Assembly (NCBI GenBank): GCA_027621895.1
Contig: JAQCAK010000006.1
Span: 1 to 17,786, forward strand
Origin: Pseudomonadota bacterium
GTDB taxonomy: Bacteria > Pseudomonadota > Gammaproteobacteria > Pseudomonadales > Azotimanducaceae
DNA length: 17,786 nt
Direction of reading: 5' to 3'
Below, piece by piece: positions 8,168-15,268 of the stretch (positions are counted from its first letter, which is position 1; the number at the start of each line of letters is the position of its first letter). The position numbers and the translations under genes are program-made. Below the pieces are notes generated by a model. That model had not been told where the DNA came from. It did no database searches and worked only from the letters and a program-made list of their open reading frames with translations.

Positions 8168-9337
8168 ATGAAATCTGCCCTCCCGCCGCTGAAGGAAATG
8201 GTGTCTTCCCTGATCGGAACACCTTCCGTGAGTTCAACACAGGCTGCTTTCGATCAGTCAAATGAGCAGGTGATACACCTGCTGGCCAACTGGCTCGAAC
8301 CGCTGGGCTTCGACGTACGAATCACACCCGTAATAAGTCGCGCTGGCAAATTCAACCTGGTGGCCAGGCTGGGGCAGGGAGACTCGGGACTGCTGTTCTC
8401 AGGCCATTCCGATACGGTACCGTTTGATGAACACCTGTGGCATTCCAACCCGTTCGCCATGACTGAACGCGATGACCGCTGGTATGGCCTCGGCAGCTGC
8501 GACATGAAGAGCTACTTCGCTATCGTACTGGATACCCTGCGCCCACTGTTTGATGAGTCTCTCGCGCAAAAACTCGAACAACCCCTGATTATCATGGCCA
8601 CAGCGGACGAGGAGTCCTCCATGTTCGGTGCCCGCGAGCTGCAGGCTGCCGATGTTGCAGGCGCACGTTTCGCGTTGATTGGCGAACCGACGGACATGAA
8701 ACCCGTCACCCGGCACAAGGGCATCGTATTCCTGAACCTGAGAATTGATGGCACATCCGGCCATTCTTCCGATCCGGAGCTGGGTAACAATGCCATTGAG
8801 GGGATGCACCTGGCCATTGATGAACTCATGCGCTTCCGCACCGAGCTCAAAATCAGGGAACAGGATCCCGGATTCGCCATTAACTACCCCACCATGAATT
8901 TTGGCTGCATCCACGGTGGAGACAACCCCAACAGGATCTGCGATCACGCTGAGCTCGCCTTTGATCTGAGGAATCTGCCGTCCATGGATATGAGCGGTTT
9001 TTGCGAGTCACTCGAGGCCCGGATCAGGTCAAGGGTGGCCGGCGACGGGTTCTCCTGCCGGCTGGAAATGCTGTTTCCGCCAGTCCCCGCGTTCACCAAC
9101 CCGGACTCGACGCTGGCGGACACCATTGAGGCCCATACCGGATTCAAACCCGGCGCCGTGGCGTTTGGGACGGAAGCCCAGTTCCTGGGTAACCTGTCTC
9201 TGGATACGGTCGTCATGGGACCCGGCTCCATTAATCAGGCGCACCAGCCTGATGAATACCTCGCACTTGACCAGATTGCGCCCGCCCAGCGCGTGATTCA
9301 TCAACTCGTTCGGGATTTTTGCCTTAACCAGCGTTAG
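8168..9337 (+). CDS. argE: Acetylornithine deacetylase (ArgE)
   Basis: M20 metallopeptidase-family enzyme that hydrolyses N-acetylornithine to ornithine and acetate in arginine synthesis; cytoplasmic, uses two metal ions. From ATG 8168 it is 389 aa (E. coli 383) and aligns from the first residues (MKSALPPLKE; E. coli MKNKLPPF). Metal ligands are visible: His80 in FSGHSDTVPFD, Asp112 in GSCDMKSYF, Glu148/Glu149 in TADEESSM, Glu173 in IGEPTDM and His359 in INQAHQPDEY. The dimerisation/lid region contains GTSGHSSDPELG (195-206). The frame stays open to a GTG at 8102, but the extra 22 residues are not family-like and a -10 element lies between. It is followed by argA, whose promoter starts right after the argE stop. 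Confidence 0.96.
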   Translation: MKSALPPLKEMVSSLIGTPSVSSTQAAFDQSNEQVIHLLANWLEPLGFDVRITPVISRAGKFNLVARLGQGDSGLLFSGHSDTVPFDEHLWHSNPFAMTERDDRWYGLGSCDMKSYFAIVLDTLRPLFDESLAQKLEQPLIIMATADEESSMFGARELQAADVAGARFALIGEPTDMKPVTRHKGIVFLNLRIDGTSGHSSDPELGNNAIEGMHLAIDELMRFRTELKIREQDPGFAINYPTMNFGCIHGGDNPNRICDHAELAFDLRNLPSMDMSGFCESLEARIRSRVAGDGFSCRLEMLFPPVPAFTNPDSTLADTIEAHTGFKPGAVAFGTEAQFLGNLSLDTVVMGPGSINQAHQPDEYLALDQIAPAQRVIHQLVRDFCLNQR

Positions 9338-9345
9338 GCTATAAT
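9319..9345 (+). promoter_or_regulatory. Candidate promoter of argA
   Basis: A perfect -10 hexamer TATAAT lies at 9340-9345, three bases after the argE stop, followed by a GC-rich discriminator CCGCGCC. A weak -35 such as TTGCCT (9319-9324, spacer 15) or TTTGCC (9318-9323, spacer 16) lies within the argE end. The expected start near 9352 leaves a leader of about 22 bases before ATG 9375. argA can therefore probably be transcribed independently of argE. Confidence 0.6.
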
Positions 9346-9374
9346 CCGCGCCCTTTTTTAACGGGTTATTCGTC

Positions 9375-10673
9375 ATGGCGTTCAACGCCGAACATATCAA
9401 GTGGTTCAGGGATTCGTCGCCGTACATCGACGCACACCGGGGTCGGACCTTTGTCATCAGTCTCGCCAGCGAAGCCCTTGACTCGCAGAACATCGGCAAC
9501 ATCATCTCGGACGTGGCCCTGCTCAATTCACTGGGCGTGAGAATCGTGCTGACCTACAGCGCAGACGCCCAGGTTAAAGCGGCATTGTCGGCCGCGGGCA
9601 TTGAATGCCCCTCTCACAATGGCCAGCTGATCATCACGCCCCAGGCGATGCCGGTGGCAACCGGCGCCGTCGGTGCAGTCACCGCCGATCTCTGCGCCAG
9701 GCTGTCATCCAGCGCGCCTGATTCACCCGCAGAGAGGCGGGAGATCAGTGCCGTGTCGGGCAACTTCCTGAAGGCAAAGCCGATCGGTATTGTTGATGGC
9801 CTCGACCACCAGCACACGGGTGCAGTACGCAAGGTTAACGCCCGCGCGATCCATCATCTGCTCGACGCCGACGCCATCGTCCTGATACCCGCGATGGGTT
9901 TCTCTCCCTCGGGCGAAGTCTTCCTGCTGGACCCGCTGGCCAGCGCCCGCGAAGCAGCCTGCAGCCTGTCGGCGGACAAGCTGATCTTCCTTTCCAGCGT
10001 CCCGGGATTGAGCAACGCCGACGGAAACCTGATATCGGAAATCGATCTCAGCGATACCAGTCGCGCCGAGCTTGCCGCGGATTCACCGGGCATCGCGCTG
10101 CTTGAACACTGCAAGAGTGCCTGCAATCGTGGCGTCGCAAGATGTCACATCATCAGCTATGGCACGGATGGCGCCATTCTTGAAGAGCTGTTCACCCGGG
10201 ATGGTTGCGGAACCCAGATCATTGGCCACAGCTATGAGCAGATTCGTCCTGCATCCCTGGATGATGTGCCCGGGATTCTGAAGCTGATCGAACCGCTTGA
10301 AGCAAGCGGCGCGCTGGTCAAAAGATCACGGGAGCTGCTGGAGTCTGAAATTGATCATTTCACGGTCATCGAACGGGACGGCCTGCTGATCAGCTGTGCG
10401 GCGCTGTACCTGTATGGTGATCATGGCGAACTTGCCTGCGTGGTCACCCACCCGGATTATCGGAAGAGTGACCGTGGTGATCGCCTGCTGGAGGTCATCG
10501 AGAAGAAAGCAAGACAGCTGGGCCTGACACGACTGTTTGTACTGACCACGCAGAGTGCGCACTGGTTTTCCGAAAGAGGCTTCGCCCACACCAGTATTGA
10601 AAGCCTGCCTGAAGCCCGCCAGGCCTACTATAACTACCAGCGAAACTCGCGGGTGCTCAGCAAGGCCCTCTGA
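9375..10673 (+). CDS. argA: N-acetylglutamate synthase, classical two-domain ArgA
   Basis: Makes N-acetylglutamate from glutamate and acetyl-CoA, the first step of arginine synthesis and the usual site of arginine feedback. It is 432 aa (E. coli 443). The N-terminal amino-acid-kinase-like domain (about 1-285) has SPYIDAHRGRTFVI (15-28), SGNFLKAKPIG (128-138) and the CHIISYGTDGAILEELFTRDG run (257-277). The C-terminal GNAT domain (about 288-432) has PDYRKSDRGDRLLE (360-373) for acetyl-CoA and KLFVLTT-like RLFVLTTQSAHWFSERGF (386-403). In the kinase-like domain the usual GGEA reads ASEA (31-34) and the RVTD region reads IITP (86-89). It is convergent with hemE, only 15 bp apart, with no clear terminator between. 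Confidence 0.96.
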   Translation: MAFNAEHIKWFRDSSPYIDAHRGRTFVISLASEALDSQNIGNIISDVALLNSLGVRIVLTYSADAQVKAALSAAGIECPSHNGQLIITPQAMPVATGAVGAVTADLCARLSSSAPDSPAERREISAVSGNFLKAKPIGIVDGLDHQHTGAVRKVNARAIHHLLDADAIVLIPAMGFSPSGEVFLLDPLASAREAACSLSADKLIFLSSVPGLSNADGNLISEIDLSDTSRAELAADSPGIALLEHCKSACNRGVARCHIISYGTDGAILEELFTRDGCGTQIIGHSYEQIRPASLDDVPGILKLIEPLEASGALVKRSRELLESEIDHFTVIERDGLLISCAALYLYGDHGELACVVTHPDYRKSDRGDRLLEVIEKKARQLGLTRLFVLTTQSAHWFSERGFAHTSIESLPEARQAYYNYQRNSRVLSKAL

Positions 10674-10688
10674 TCCCGGGACAGCTGG

Positions 10689-11723
10689 CTAGTGCCTGAA
10701 TTCATGCACAAAATCGACCAGCGCTTTCACGTTGTCGACCGGGGTCTCCGGCAGAATACCGTGACCCAGGTTGAAAATATGACCAGGACGACCTGCCACC
10801 GCTGACAGGATATTGCCTGCGGCCTTGAGTACCGCCGGCTGTTCCGCGAACAGTGCTACCGGATCCAGGTTGCCCTGCACGGCACGACATCCCATGAGGT
10901 CCCAGCTCTCCATGAGGGGGGCGCGCCAGTCCAGCGCCATGACATCGCCACCGGCTTCGGCCATGGCAGGCAACAGCGCTGGATTGCCGGTACCAAAATG
11001 AATGACGGGCACCGTGCCGGAAACAGCCTTGATCAGCCGCTGGGTGTGGCCCAGCACATGCTCTCGATAGTCCTCAACGGACAGCGCTCCCACCCAGCTG
11101 TCAAAAATCTGGATCGCCTGGACTCCAGATCGTACCTGGTAGTTGAGGTAGTCGATCGCTGCATCCGTCATCTTCTGCATGACGACAGAAAAGGCGGCCG
11201 GATCACTCAGCATCAGCTGCTTAACATGGATGTAGTTGCGCGACCCCTTGCCTTCAATGGCATAGGAAGCCAGGGTAAACGGCGCGCCACCGAAGCCAAT
11301 CAGGGGAATATCAGCGGGCAACTCCGCGCGAATCAGCCGAATGGCCGCTTCAATGTACGCCATGGACTCATGGGCGGGGGCGATTCTCAGTGCATCGATA
11401 TCTGCATGGGTTCGGACCGGATTCGAAATATCCGGACCGATACCCGGCAGGTAATCCAGATGAAGTCCCATCGGCTCAAGGATGGGCAGCAGGTCGGCAA
11501 ACAGGATGGCGGCATCGACACCCAGTATACGCTGCGCATCGCAGGTCACCTGGGCTGACAGGTGCGGGGTTTTGAAGAAATCGAGGCTGGGTGTGTCACC
11601 TTTTACCTGGTGGTATTCCTTCATGTACCGGCCAGCCTGCCGATTCAGCCAGATGGGCGTGAAGTCAGTGGCTTCGCCTCGACAGGCCTTGAGAAATGCT
11701 GACTGTTGCAGAGCGTCTGTCAT
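10689..11723 (-). CDS. hemE: Uroporphyrinogen decarboxylase (HemE)
   Basis: Decarboxylates the four acetate arms of uroporphyrinogen III to give coproporphyrinogen III in haem synthesis; cytoplasmic, cofactor-free TIM barrel. It is 344 aa (E. coli 354). Visible are the RQAGRYM signature (28-34) with the substrate-binding Arg, the catalytic Asp77 in ILFADLL, PLIGFGGAPFTLASY, IQIFDSWVGALS, and GHIFNLGHGILPETP with His321. The signature is atypical: WLNRQAGRYMKEYH, where most family members have WxMRQAGRY(L/M)PEY. The sequence as a whole is not especially close to E. coli HemE, which leaves open a different lineage of the gene. It has its own strong -10 element, just inside the end of the upstream cyclase gene 30 bp away. 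Confidence 0.95.
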   Translation of the reverse strand: MTDALQQSAFLKACRGEATDFTPIWLNRQAGRYMKEYHQVKGDTPSLDFFKTPHLSAQVTCDAQRILGVDAAILFADLLPILEPMGLHLDYLPGIGPDISNPVRTHADIDALRIAPAHESMAYIEAAIRLIRAELPADIPLIGFGGAPFTLASYAIEGKGSRNYIHVKQLMLSDPAAFSVVMQKMTDAAIDYLNYQVRSGVQAIQIFDSWVGALSVEDYREHVLGHTQRLIKAVSGTVPVIHFGTGNPALLPAMAEAGGDVMALDWRAPLMESWDLMGCRAVQGNLDPVALFAEQPAVLKAAGNILSAVAGRPGHIFNLGHGILPETPVDNVKALVDFVHEFRH

Positions 11724-11752
11724 GATAAGTGCGGGGTTCGAATCGAGCGCGC

Positions 11753-11758
11753 ATTATA
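11753..11758 (-). promoter_or_regulatory. -10 element of a hemE promoter
   Basis: Minus-strand TATAAT, preceded directly by TG and followed by a GC-rich GCGCGC discriminator, overlaps the stop codon of the cyclase gene. The expected start near 11746 gives a leader of about 23 bases before the hemE ATG. The -35 is weak (for example TTCCCG at 11775-11780, 16-base spacer). The -10 plus discriminator closely resembles that of argA. Confidence 0.55.
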
Positions 11759-13082
11759 CAGAGCCGGAACCCTGCGGGAACACCCGGGTGGCCGGACTGT
11801 CCAGCAACCTGATATCGCCCTGAACACCGTGCCGGGTGTGCCAGGGCCGCAGGCCTGTCACGCGATACTGGCCTACTGGTCGCCGGAATCCCTTCATCTG
11901 CCGCTTTCCAAGATAGACAGCCTCGATCCACGGGGCCAGCAGCCTGCAGGTTACCGCTGAAATCACGATCTCATCACGCCCGGCACTGCCCTCCAGCCGA
12001 CTGGCGAGATTCACCGTACTCCCAAGCGCGGTGTACTCCATCCTTTCCTCACCGCCAAAACAGCCCACAAGGCAATAGCCAGTGTGAATACCGATGCGGA
12101 TATGCAGTGAGATATCCGGCACCCGGCTTCGCCACCGGGATGCCAGTGTTCCCAGGGCGTCCCGCATGTCCATGGCCATGGCGATGCACGCATGCGCATC
12201 GGCGGCGACGCCCCGCGACTCGGGATCCCCGAAAAAGACCATGACGCCATCACCGATAAACTTGTCCAGCGTGCCGCCATAGAGCTGTGCAATTCGATTC
12301 ATGACCCCGAAGTAGTCTCCCAGCAGGGTTGCCATCTCGGTTTCGTCACGAGTGTCCATCAGATGGGTAAAACCCTCGATGTCCGAAAAGAACACTGTCA
12401 GTCGTCGCCGCTGGTATGAACCAGGGAACCGGCCCGGGGTAGCCAGCAACTGGGGTGCAACAAATGGCTTGATTCGCTGGCGAATGGCCTCCAGGTTGCG
12501 CCGCAGGTGCTGTTCCTGGGCCTGTCTGGACCGGAGCGTCCGGGTCTCGTTAAAAACCATCGTCGCCACGAAGACAAAATAGCTCGCCAGCAGCAACAGG
12601 CTGCCGATGAGCGGCAGGGAAGGTTCCGTCAGTCCGCTTGAAGCACCAAGGTGCAGGGCCTTCATTCGAAAATCCGTCGCCGGCAGACGTGCCAGGACCT
12701 GTGCCACGAGGAGGCCAGTCACCAATGCCAGGGGCACCACTGACAGCAGATAGGTGATACCGGCAATGATGACCGTACTGACCGCAAGCAGTACCAGGAC
12801 GGCCAGGGAAAGCCAGGGGTTAAATTCAACCGCTGCGAGAATGATTCCCACGATGACAGCATCCAGCAGCATGGACCGTCGCGCACCCGCGGCCGAATTG
12901 AACTGACGTTCCTGCCAGCCATGCAGGGCCAGCGGGTAGATCGCCAGCAGCGCCCCGAGAACGACCAACGCCAGGCTGCCGGTCGAAAATCCGTGCAGCG
13001 TCAGCAGCACGGCCGTCAGCAGATAACCGGCAATCCTGGAAGGAAAGACGACGGCAAGCAGGTAGTGGCGGGGACGATCCAT
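11754..13082 (-). CDS. MASE2-type membrane adenylate cyclase, class III (CyaB-like)
   Basis: Probable cAMP-producing enzyme, 442 aa. The N-terminal half (about 15-178) is hydrophobic with five or six membrane helices; IYPLALHGWQERQ (48-60) and RRSMLLDAVIVG (68-79) with EFNPW fit the MASE2 sensor domain. The C-terminal class III cyclase domain (about 225-400) has metal ligands Asp234 in FFSDIEGFT and Asp278 in DKFIGDGVMVFF, the adenine-selecting pair Lys274 and Thr351, and the transition-state pair Asn358/Arg362 in TVNLASRLE. Lys plus Thr suggests class IIIb and ATP rather than GTP as substrate. The architecture matches Pseudomonas CyaB. The Asp common in GDTVN is Ser355 here. The MASE2 ligand is unknown. 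It is preceded by a 93-bp gap after fabV and followed by hemE 30 bp downstream. Confidence 0.85.
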   Translation of the reverse strand: MDRPRHYLLAVVFPSRIAGYLLTAVLLTLHGFSTGSLALVVLGALLAIYPLALHGWQERQFNSAAGARRSMLLDAVIVGIILAAVEFNPWLSLAVLVLLAVSTVIIAGITYLLSVVPLALVTGLLVAQVLARLPATDFRMKALHLGASSGLTEPSLPLIGSLLLLASYFVFVATMVFNETRTLRSRQAQEQHLRRNLEAIRQRIKPFVAPQLLATPGRFPGSYQRRRLTVFFSDIEGFTHLMDTRDETEMATLLGDYFGVMNRIAQLYGGTLDKFIGDGVMVFFGDPESRGVAADAHACIAMAMDMRDALGTLASRWRSRVPDISLHIRIGIHTGYCLVGCFGGEERMEYTALGSTVNLASRLEGSAGRDEIVISAVTCRLLAPWIEAVYLGKRQMKGFRRPVGQYRVTGLRPWHTRHGVQGDIRLLDSPATRVFPQGSGSV

Positions 13083-13175
13083 TGACCCAGTCTGCCTGAG
13101 CCGGTCATCAGCGCCCCAGTGGCAAAGATCCTGCCTGCCTGCCAGCCAGACGGGTCACAGCCTGTCAGTGTCTGT

Positions 13176-14378
13176 CTATCCCGCACTGCCTGAAGCAAGC
13201 TCAATCTCGACGACAGGCTCAACCTCGGCGTCGTAATCGGTACCCTCCACGTCAAATCCGTGCATTTCCAGAAAGGCTTTCCGATAGCCCGCAAAATCGG
13301 TCAGGGTATCAAGATTCTCCTCGGAGACACTCGACCAGTTATCCGCGACATACTGCTGGATCTCATCGGCGAGTTCGAGTTCATCCATGCGGATACGACC
13401 ACCATCGTCGAGACGCAGATCTCCTTTGCCGTAAAGCTGTGTGTTATAGAAACGGGTGGTCTGTTCGATACAGCCCTCATGGGTGCCGGCTTCCTTCATT
13501 GCCTTGAACAGCAGAGACAGGTAGATCGACATGCCGGGAATCGCAGAGGCAGCCTGGGTAACCAGACCCTTCATCACCACGACATAGGCCTTGCCGTCCA
13601 CCCCGGCCATGGGTGCTGCCAGGGCCTTGCAGGCACGATCAAGATCTTCCTTGGCCCTGCCGATGGTTCCATGGTGGTAAATCGGCCAGGTGACCCTGCT
13701 GCCAAGGTAGGTATAATTGGTTGTCACGCAACCCGGTGCCAGCAGACCGCGGGCCGACAGCGCCTCGATCCAGAGTTCCCAGTCCTCTCCACCCATGACC
13801 CTGACCGTATCCGATACTTCTTCATCGCTGGCAGGCTCAAGTGAAACAGGGCGCAGTTCGGCCGTGTTGAAGTCGATGGTCTTGCCCTCGAAAGGTTCAC
13901 CGATGGGTTTCAGGGCCGATCGAACCACGGAACCATCCGGCAGTTGCCGCGCGGGCGCGGCCAGGGAGTAAACCACCAGATCCACCTGACCGAGGTCTCG
14001 TTCGATCAGATCGCAGGTCGCATCCTTGATCTGCTTCGAGAAAGCATCACCATTGATATTCTCGGCATAGAATCCGGCGTCGTGAGCTGCACGGGTAAAT
14101 GCGGCCGTCTTGTACCAGCCCGGGGATGCCGTGCGATTTTTGACTGACGGTCTCTCGAAGAATACGCCAATGGTGGAAGCACCAAAGCCGAATGTCGCGC
14201 TGATCCGGGAAGCCAGCCCATATCCACCCGATGCGCCAATGACCAGCACTCGTCGGGGGCCGTCGTCACGCAAACCCTGTGACCTGACATGAGCGATCTG
14301 GTTTTGAACATCCCTGGCACATCCTTCCGGATGCGCTGTAGTACATAGAAAGCCCTTGATACGGGGTTTGATGATCAT
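13176..14378 (-). CDS. fabV: Enoyl-ACP/trans-2-enoyl-CoA reductase (FabV)
   Basis: NADH-dependent reductase of the last step of each fatty-acid elongation cycle, cytoplasmic; the FabV class is known to be intrinsically resistant to triclosan. It is 400 aa, the family's usual length and longer than FabI. The N-terminus MIIKPRIKGFLCTTAHPEGC is the family hallmark; the Rossmann loop is GASGGYG (48-54); the long-spaced catalytic pair is Tyr234-x8-Lys243 in IYHHGTIGRAK, which separates FabV from FabI and FabL; LVVYSLAAP (134-142) is also conserved. AGGTGAG lies six bases before the ATG, a strong ribosome binding site. It sits where thyA follows lgt in E. coli. No FabI is in the window, so whether this is the only enoyl reductase cannot be judged. 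Confidence 0.97.
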   Translation of the reverse strand: MIIKPRIKGFLCTTAHPEGCARDVQNQIAHVRSQGLRDDGPRRVLVIGASGGYGLASRISATFGFGASTIGVFFERPSVKNRTASPGWYKTAAFTRAAHDAGFYAENINGDAFSKQIKDATCDLIERDLGQVDLVVYSLAAPARQLPDGSVVRSALKPIGEPFEGKTIDFNTAELRPVSLEPASDEEVSDTVRVMGGEDWELWIEALSARGLLAPGCVTTNYTYLGSRVTWPIYHHGTIGRAKEDLDRACKALAAPMAGVDGKAYVVVMKGLVTQAASAIPGMSIYLSLLFKAMKEAGTHEGCIEQTTRFYNTQLYGKGDLRLDDGGRIRMDELELADEIQQYVADNWSSVSEENLDTLTDFAGYRKAFLEMHGFDVEGTDYDAEVEPVVEIELASGSAG

Positions 14379-14392
14379 ATGGTCTCACCTGG

Positions 14393-14421
14393 TTAAATTA
14401 AGCAAATTGGTTTTCAAGCAA
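14393..14421 (-). promoter_or_regulatory. Candidate fabV promoter
   Basis: In the 55-bp gap between lgt and fabV the minus strand holds TTGCTT (14416-14421), 17 bases, then ATTTAA (14393-14398), in a locally AT-rich stretch. The TTTGCTT heptamer occurs twice on the minus strand, at 14416-14422 and 14400-14406. The leader would be about 8-10 bases, just enough to contain the AGGTGAG ribosome binding site only in part, so the exact boxes may differ. Confidence 0.35.
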
Positions 14422-14430
14422 ACGGGTTTC
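14419..14430. promoter_or_regulatory. PsrA-like operator palindrome upstream of fabV
   Basis: CAAAC-GG-GTTTC (minus strand GAAAC-CC-GTTTG) fits the published PsrA consensus (G/C)AAAC(N2-4)GTTT(G/C) at every fixed position. It overlaps the candidate fabV -35 box. PsrA is a TetR-family regulator that responds to long-chain fatty acids in Pseudomonas. No psrA gene is in the window, so the link is inference. Confidence 0.4.
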
Positions 14431-14433
14431 GAA

Positions 14434-15228
14434 CTACCGGCTTTTGAGCTTACCGGATTTAAGGTAAGCATAGGTCATCAGGCAACAGCCCAGCAGCACC
14501 ATCGGCAATGATAGTAGTTGCCCCGTCGTGACCCAATCAGCCAGCACGTAACCGATCTGCACATCCGGTTCCCTGAAAAACTCCGAGACGATGCGCAGCA
14601 CACCGTAGCCGATAAGAAACAGCCCCGATGCTGCCATCAGCGGTCGAGGCTTCAGTACATAGATCCAAAGAAACGCAAACAGTACCGCGCCCTCGAGAAC
14701 CGCCTGGTAAAGGCTGGAGGGATGACGCGCGACAATATCGCCCGGAAATATCACAGCCCAGGGGACGTCGGTGACCCTGCCCGGCAGCTCTGTATTAATA
14801 AAATTGCCAATGCGGCCACAACCCAGCGCCAGGGGAATGGAGGGTGCGATGAGATCCGTCACATCAAAGAAAGAGACTCCTTTCTTTCTTGCATAAAACA
14901 TCACCGACAGCAGCACGCCCAGCAGACCGCCGTGAAACGACATGCCACCTTCCCAGATCCTGAAGAGCCGGGTGGGTTCCGCCAGAACAAGGTCCAGGCC
15001 ATAAAACAGCATGTATCCCAGCCTGCCACCCAGCAGGACACCCAGCACGGCATAGAAAACGATGTCTGCGATGTCATCATCAGTCCACGGCAGGCCATCA
15101 CGCCTGATTCGATACCGCAGTGTTAACCAGACCAGGCCGATACCCACCAGGTAGCTGATCGCGTACCAGTGAATACTGATCGGACCAACACTGATCGCTA
15201 TAGGATCCAGGTCAGGATATTGCCACAT
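14434..15228 (-). CDS. lgt: Prolipoprotein diacylglyceryl transferase (Lgt)
   Basis: Inner-membrane enzyme that moves diacylglycerol from phosphatidylglycerol to the lipobox cysteine of prolipoproteins. From ATG 15228 it is 264 aa, with about seven hydrophobic segments. GGMSFHGGLLG (94-104) holds His99 (E. coli His103); GCGRIGNFINTELPGRV (136-152) is the Lgt signature with Arg139 (E. coli Arg143); YGVLRIVSEFFREPD (208-222) has Arg212 (E. coli Arg239). The loop before RHPSSLYQ is shorter than in E. coli. An upstream ATG at 15270 would add 14 residues, but a GATAAT -10 element lies on it and the family alignment begins at MWQYPDLDP, so 15228 is preferred. It is divergent from the NRDE gene. Confidence 0.95.
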   Translation of the reverse strand: MWQYPDLDPIAISVGPISIHWYAISYLVGIGLVWLTLRYRIRRDGLPWTDDDIADIVFYAVLGVLLGGRLGYMLFYGLDLVLAEPTRLFRIWEGGMSFHGGLLGVLLSVMFYARKKGVSFFDVTDLIAPSIPLALGCGRIGNFINTELPGRVTDVPWAVIFPGDIVARHPSSLYQAVLEGAVLFAFLWIYVLKPRPLMAASGLFLIGYGVLRIVSEFFREPDVQIGYVLADWVTTGQLLSLPMVLLGCCLMTYAYLKSGKLKSR

Positions 15229-15268
15229 GGTGTCTGAGGTCCCGGGCTTTCGCCAAACAAAGGGTGGC

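Noticed and set aside
8399..8947. 182-codon minus-strand frame inside argE
   Set aside because: Shadow of argE, which carries all its metal ligands in the plus frame.
11730..11752. GGGGTTCGAATCG, resembling a tRNA T-arm, between hemE and the cyclase gene
   Set aside because: The bases flanking the loop do not pair as a T stem, and no acceptor or anticodon arm surrounds it; it lies in the hemE leader.
13128..13146. Short tetranucleotide run (CTGC repeated about three times) between fabV and the cyclase gene
   Set aside because: Too few units for a phase-variable repeat and not inside a coding region or between promoter boxes; no terminator hairpin with a T-run is seen in this 93-bp gap either.
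11754..15228. A single lgt-fabV-cyclase-hemE operon
   Set aside because: Gaps of 55, 93 and 30 bp with separate promoter-like elements before fabV and hemE make independent transcription more likely, though read-through cannot be excluded.
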